Shown: piece by piece, positions 63,313 to 64,000 of the stretch
Position numbering within the stretch: the first letter of the stretch is position 1
How the letters are laid out: every line of letters starts with the position of its first letter
NCBI RefSeq assembly: GCF_004683865.2
Contig: NZ_CP038439.1
Coordinates: 1,342,501 to 1,406,500, forward strand
Direction: 5' to 3'
DNA: 64,000 nucleotides
Source: Paracoccus liaowanqingii
Lineage (GTDB): Bacteria; Pseudomonadota; Alphaproteobacteria; Rhodobacterales; Rhodobacteraceae
Position numbers and translations under genes: made by a program
Notes under the pieces: model-generated
Seen by the model: the letters and a program-made list of their open reading frames with translations, nothing else
Database searches by the model: none
What the model was told of the DNA's origin: nothing

Positions 63313-64000
63313 GTGACCCAATCACGACTGGATCTGGCCTTTCCGGATGGCCATCCCGGGGGCGAGGTCCTGTTCATCGGCGCGACCGCCGCCGAGGATC
63401 TGTCCCCGCTTCTCCTGCAGCACCTGACCATCGTGCAGGGCCATGTCGCCGACCATGACGGCCTGGCCGCGCGCGGCTTCCGCGTGGCGCCCTCGGCCGA
63501 CGGCACCTTCGACGCCGCCATCGTGCGCCTGCCGCGTGCCAAGGAGGCCGCCCGGGCCCGCTTGGCGCTGGCCGCCGCCCATCTGGCCCCCGGCGCCCCC
63601 CTCTGGGTCGACGGGCAGAAGACCGACGGCGCCGACGCGATCCTCAAGGAGCTGCGCGCCCTGGCCCCGGTGACCGATGTCATCAGCAAGGCGCATGGCA
63701 AGATCTTCCGCCTGACGCTGCCGCCCGAGGGCCTGCCCGAGGCGTGGCAGGCCCGCGCCCGCGAGGTCGCGCCCGGCTTCGTGACGCTGCCCGGGGTCTT
63801 CTCGGCCGACCATGTGGATCCCGGCTCGCGGATGCTGGCCGATCACCTGCCGCCCAAGCTGCCCACGCGGATCGTCGATCTGGGCGCGGGCTGGGGCTGG
63901 CTGTCGGCGCAGGCCCTGGCGCGCGCGGGCGTCACCGAGCTGCATCTGGTCGAGGCCGACCACGCCGCCCTGACCTCGGCGCGGCGGAATGTCACGGACC
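63313..64000 (+). CDS. RsmC-like 16S rRNA guanine-N2 methyltransferase, 3' end missing
   Basis: First 229 residues of a class I methyltransferase, cut by the window end. The N-terminal domain (about 1-165) is the degenerate methyltransferase module of RsmC/RlmG, and the catalytic Rossmann domain begins with TRIVDLGAGWGWLSAQALARAG, the SAM-binding loop, followed by the acidic HLVEADHAAL. The NPPF catalytic motif would lie just beyond the edge. Start is GTG 63313, 4 bases after clpS. It probably methylates G1207 of 16S rRNA or a nearby guanine. Confidence 0.8.
   Translation, partial: MTQSRLDLAFPDGHPGGEVLFIGATAAEDLSPLLLQHLTIVQGHVADHDGLAARGFRVAPSADGTFDAAIVRLPRAKEAARARLALAAAHLAPGAPLWVDGQKTDGADAILKELRALAPVTDVISKAHGKIFRLTLPPEGLPEAWQARAREVAPGFVTLPGVFSADHVDPGSRMLADHLPPKLPTRIVDLGAGWGWLSAQALARAGVTELHLVEADHAALTSARRNVTD

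Overview
The window is about 64 kb of high-GC, densely packed chromosome from an alphaproteobacterium of the Rhodobacteraceae, probably Paracoccus or a near relative. The evidence is a complete gene-transfer-agent (GTA) capsid cluster followed by cysE, an rpsA-ihfB-lapA-trpF run, an fdsGBACD formate dehydrogenase operon, a class I lysyl-tRNA synthetase and an ectoine-degradation cluster. No rRNA, tRNA, insertion sequence, integrase or CRISPR array was seen. No gene-free stretch exceeds about 260 bases.

Layout. 1-7573 (+): the end of an ectoine TRAP transporter (uehABC) and the catabolic genes eutABCDE, mostly joined by 4-11 base overlaps. 7570-9362 (-): an AbrB-family membrane protein and an alpha/beta hydrolase. 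9455-16369 (+): a LysR regulator and the NAD-linked molybdenum formate dehydrogenase operon fdsGBACD, with a perfect inverted repeat between regulator and operon. 16445-18197: a lipid/diacylglycerol kinase-like protein and a metallophosphoesterase. 18385-21675: rpsA, ihfB, lapA and trpF.

21908-36681 (+): the full GTA structural cluster (terminases, portal, protease, capsid, connectors, tail tube, tape measure, tail tip, NlpC/P60 peptidase, giant tail-tip protein and a DUF2793 fibre), preceded by a plausible promoter whose -10 overlaps a palindrome. The giant tail-tip gene carries an in-frame TAG 106 codons before its natural end. A beta-helix protein resembling GTA head spikes lies at 45.1-47.4 kb. 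Between them are cysE, pyrD, a DUF952 gene, a periplasmic 5'-nucleotidase, nadD, a PBP4-type carboxypeptidase, a TerB-like protein and lysK.

47652-56512 (+): acetyl-CoA synthetase, a two-part sodium:solute (acetate-type) symporter, a cNMP/CBS/DUF294 protein, a small membrane protein, a stand-alone receiver, and a membrane protein that fuses a PAS-like region and a decayed histidine-kinase core to an intact DEDDh exonuclease. This last group is the best candidate for a poorly described signalling system. 56509-59589 (-): a secreted acidic protein, a TerB/J-domain protein, a GNAT, a glyoxalase-like protein and trpA. 59719-64000: ychF, a SPOR-tailed D,D-carboxypeptidase (-), clpS, and the start of an rsmC-type methyltransferase cut by the window edge.

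All functional calls rest on reading protein motifs, lengths and gene order from memory; no database search was run.
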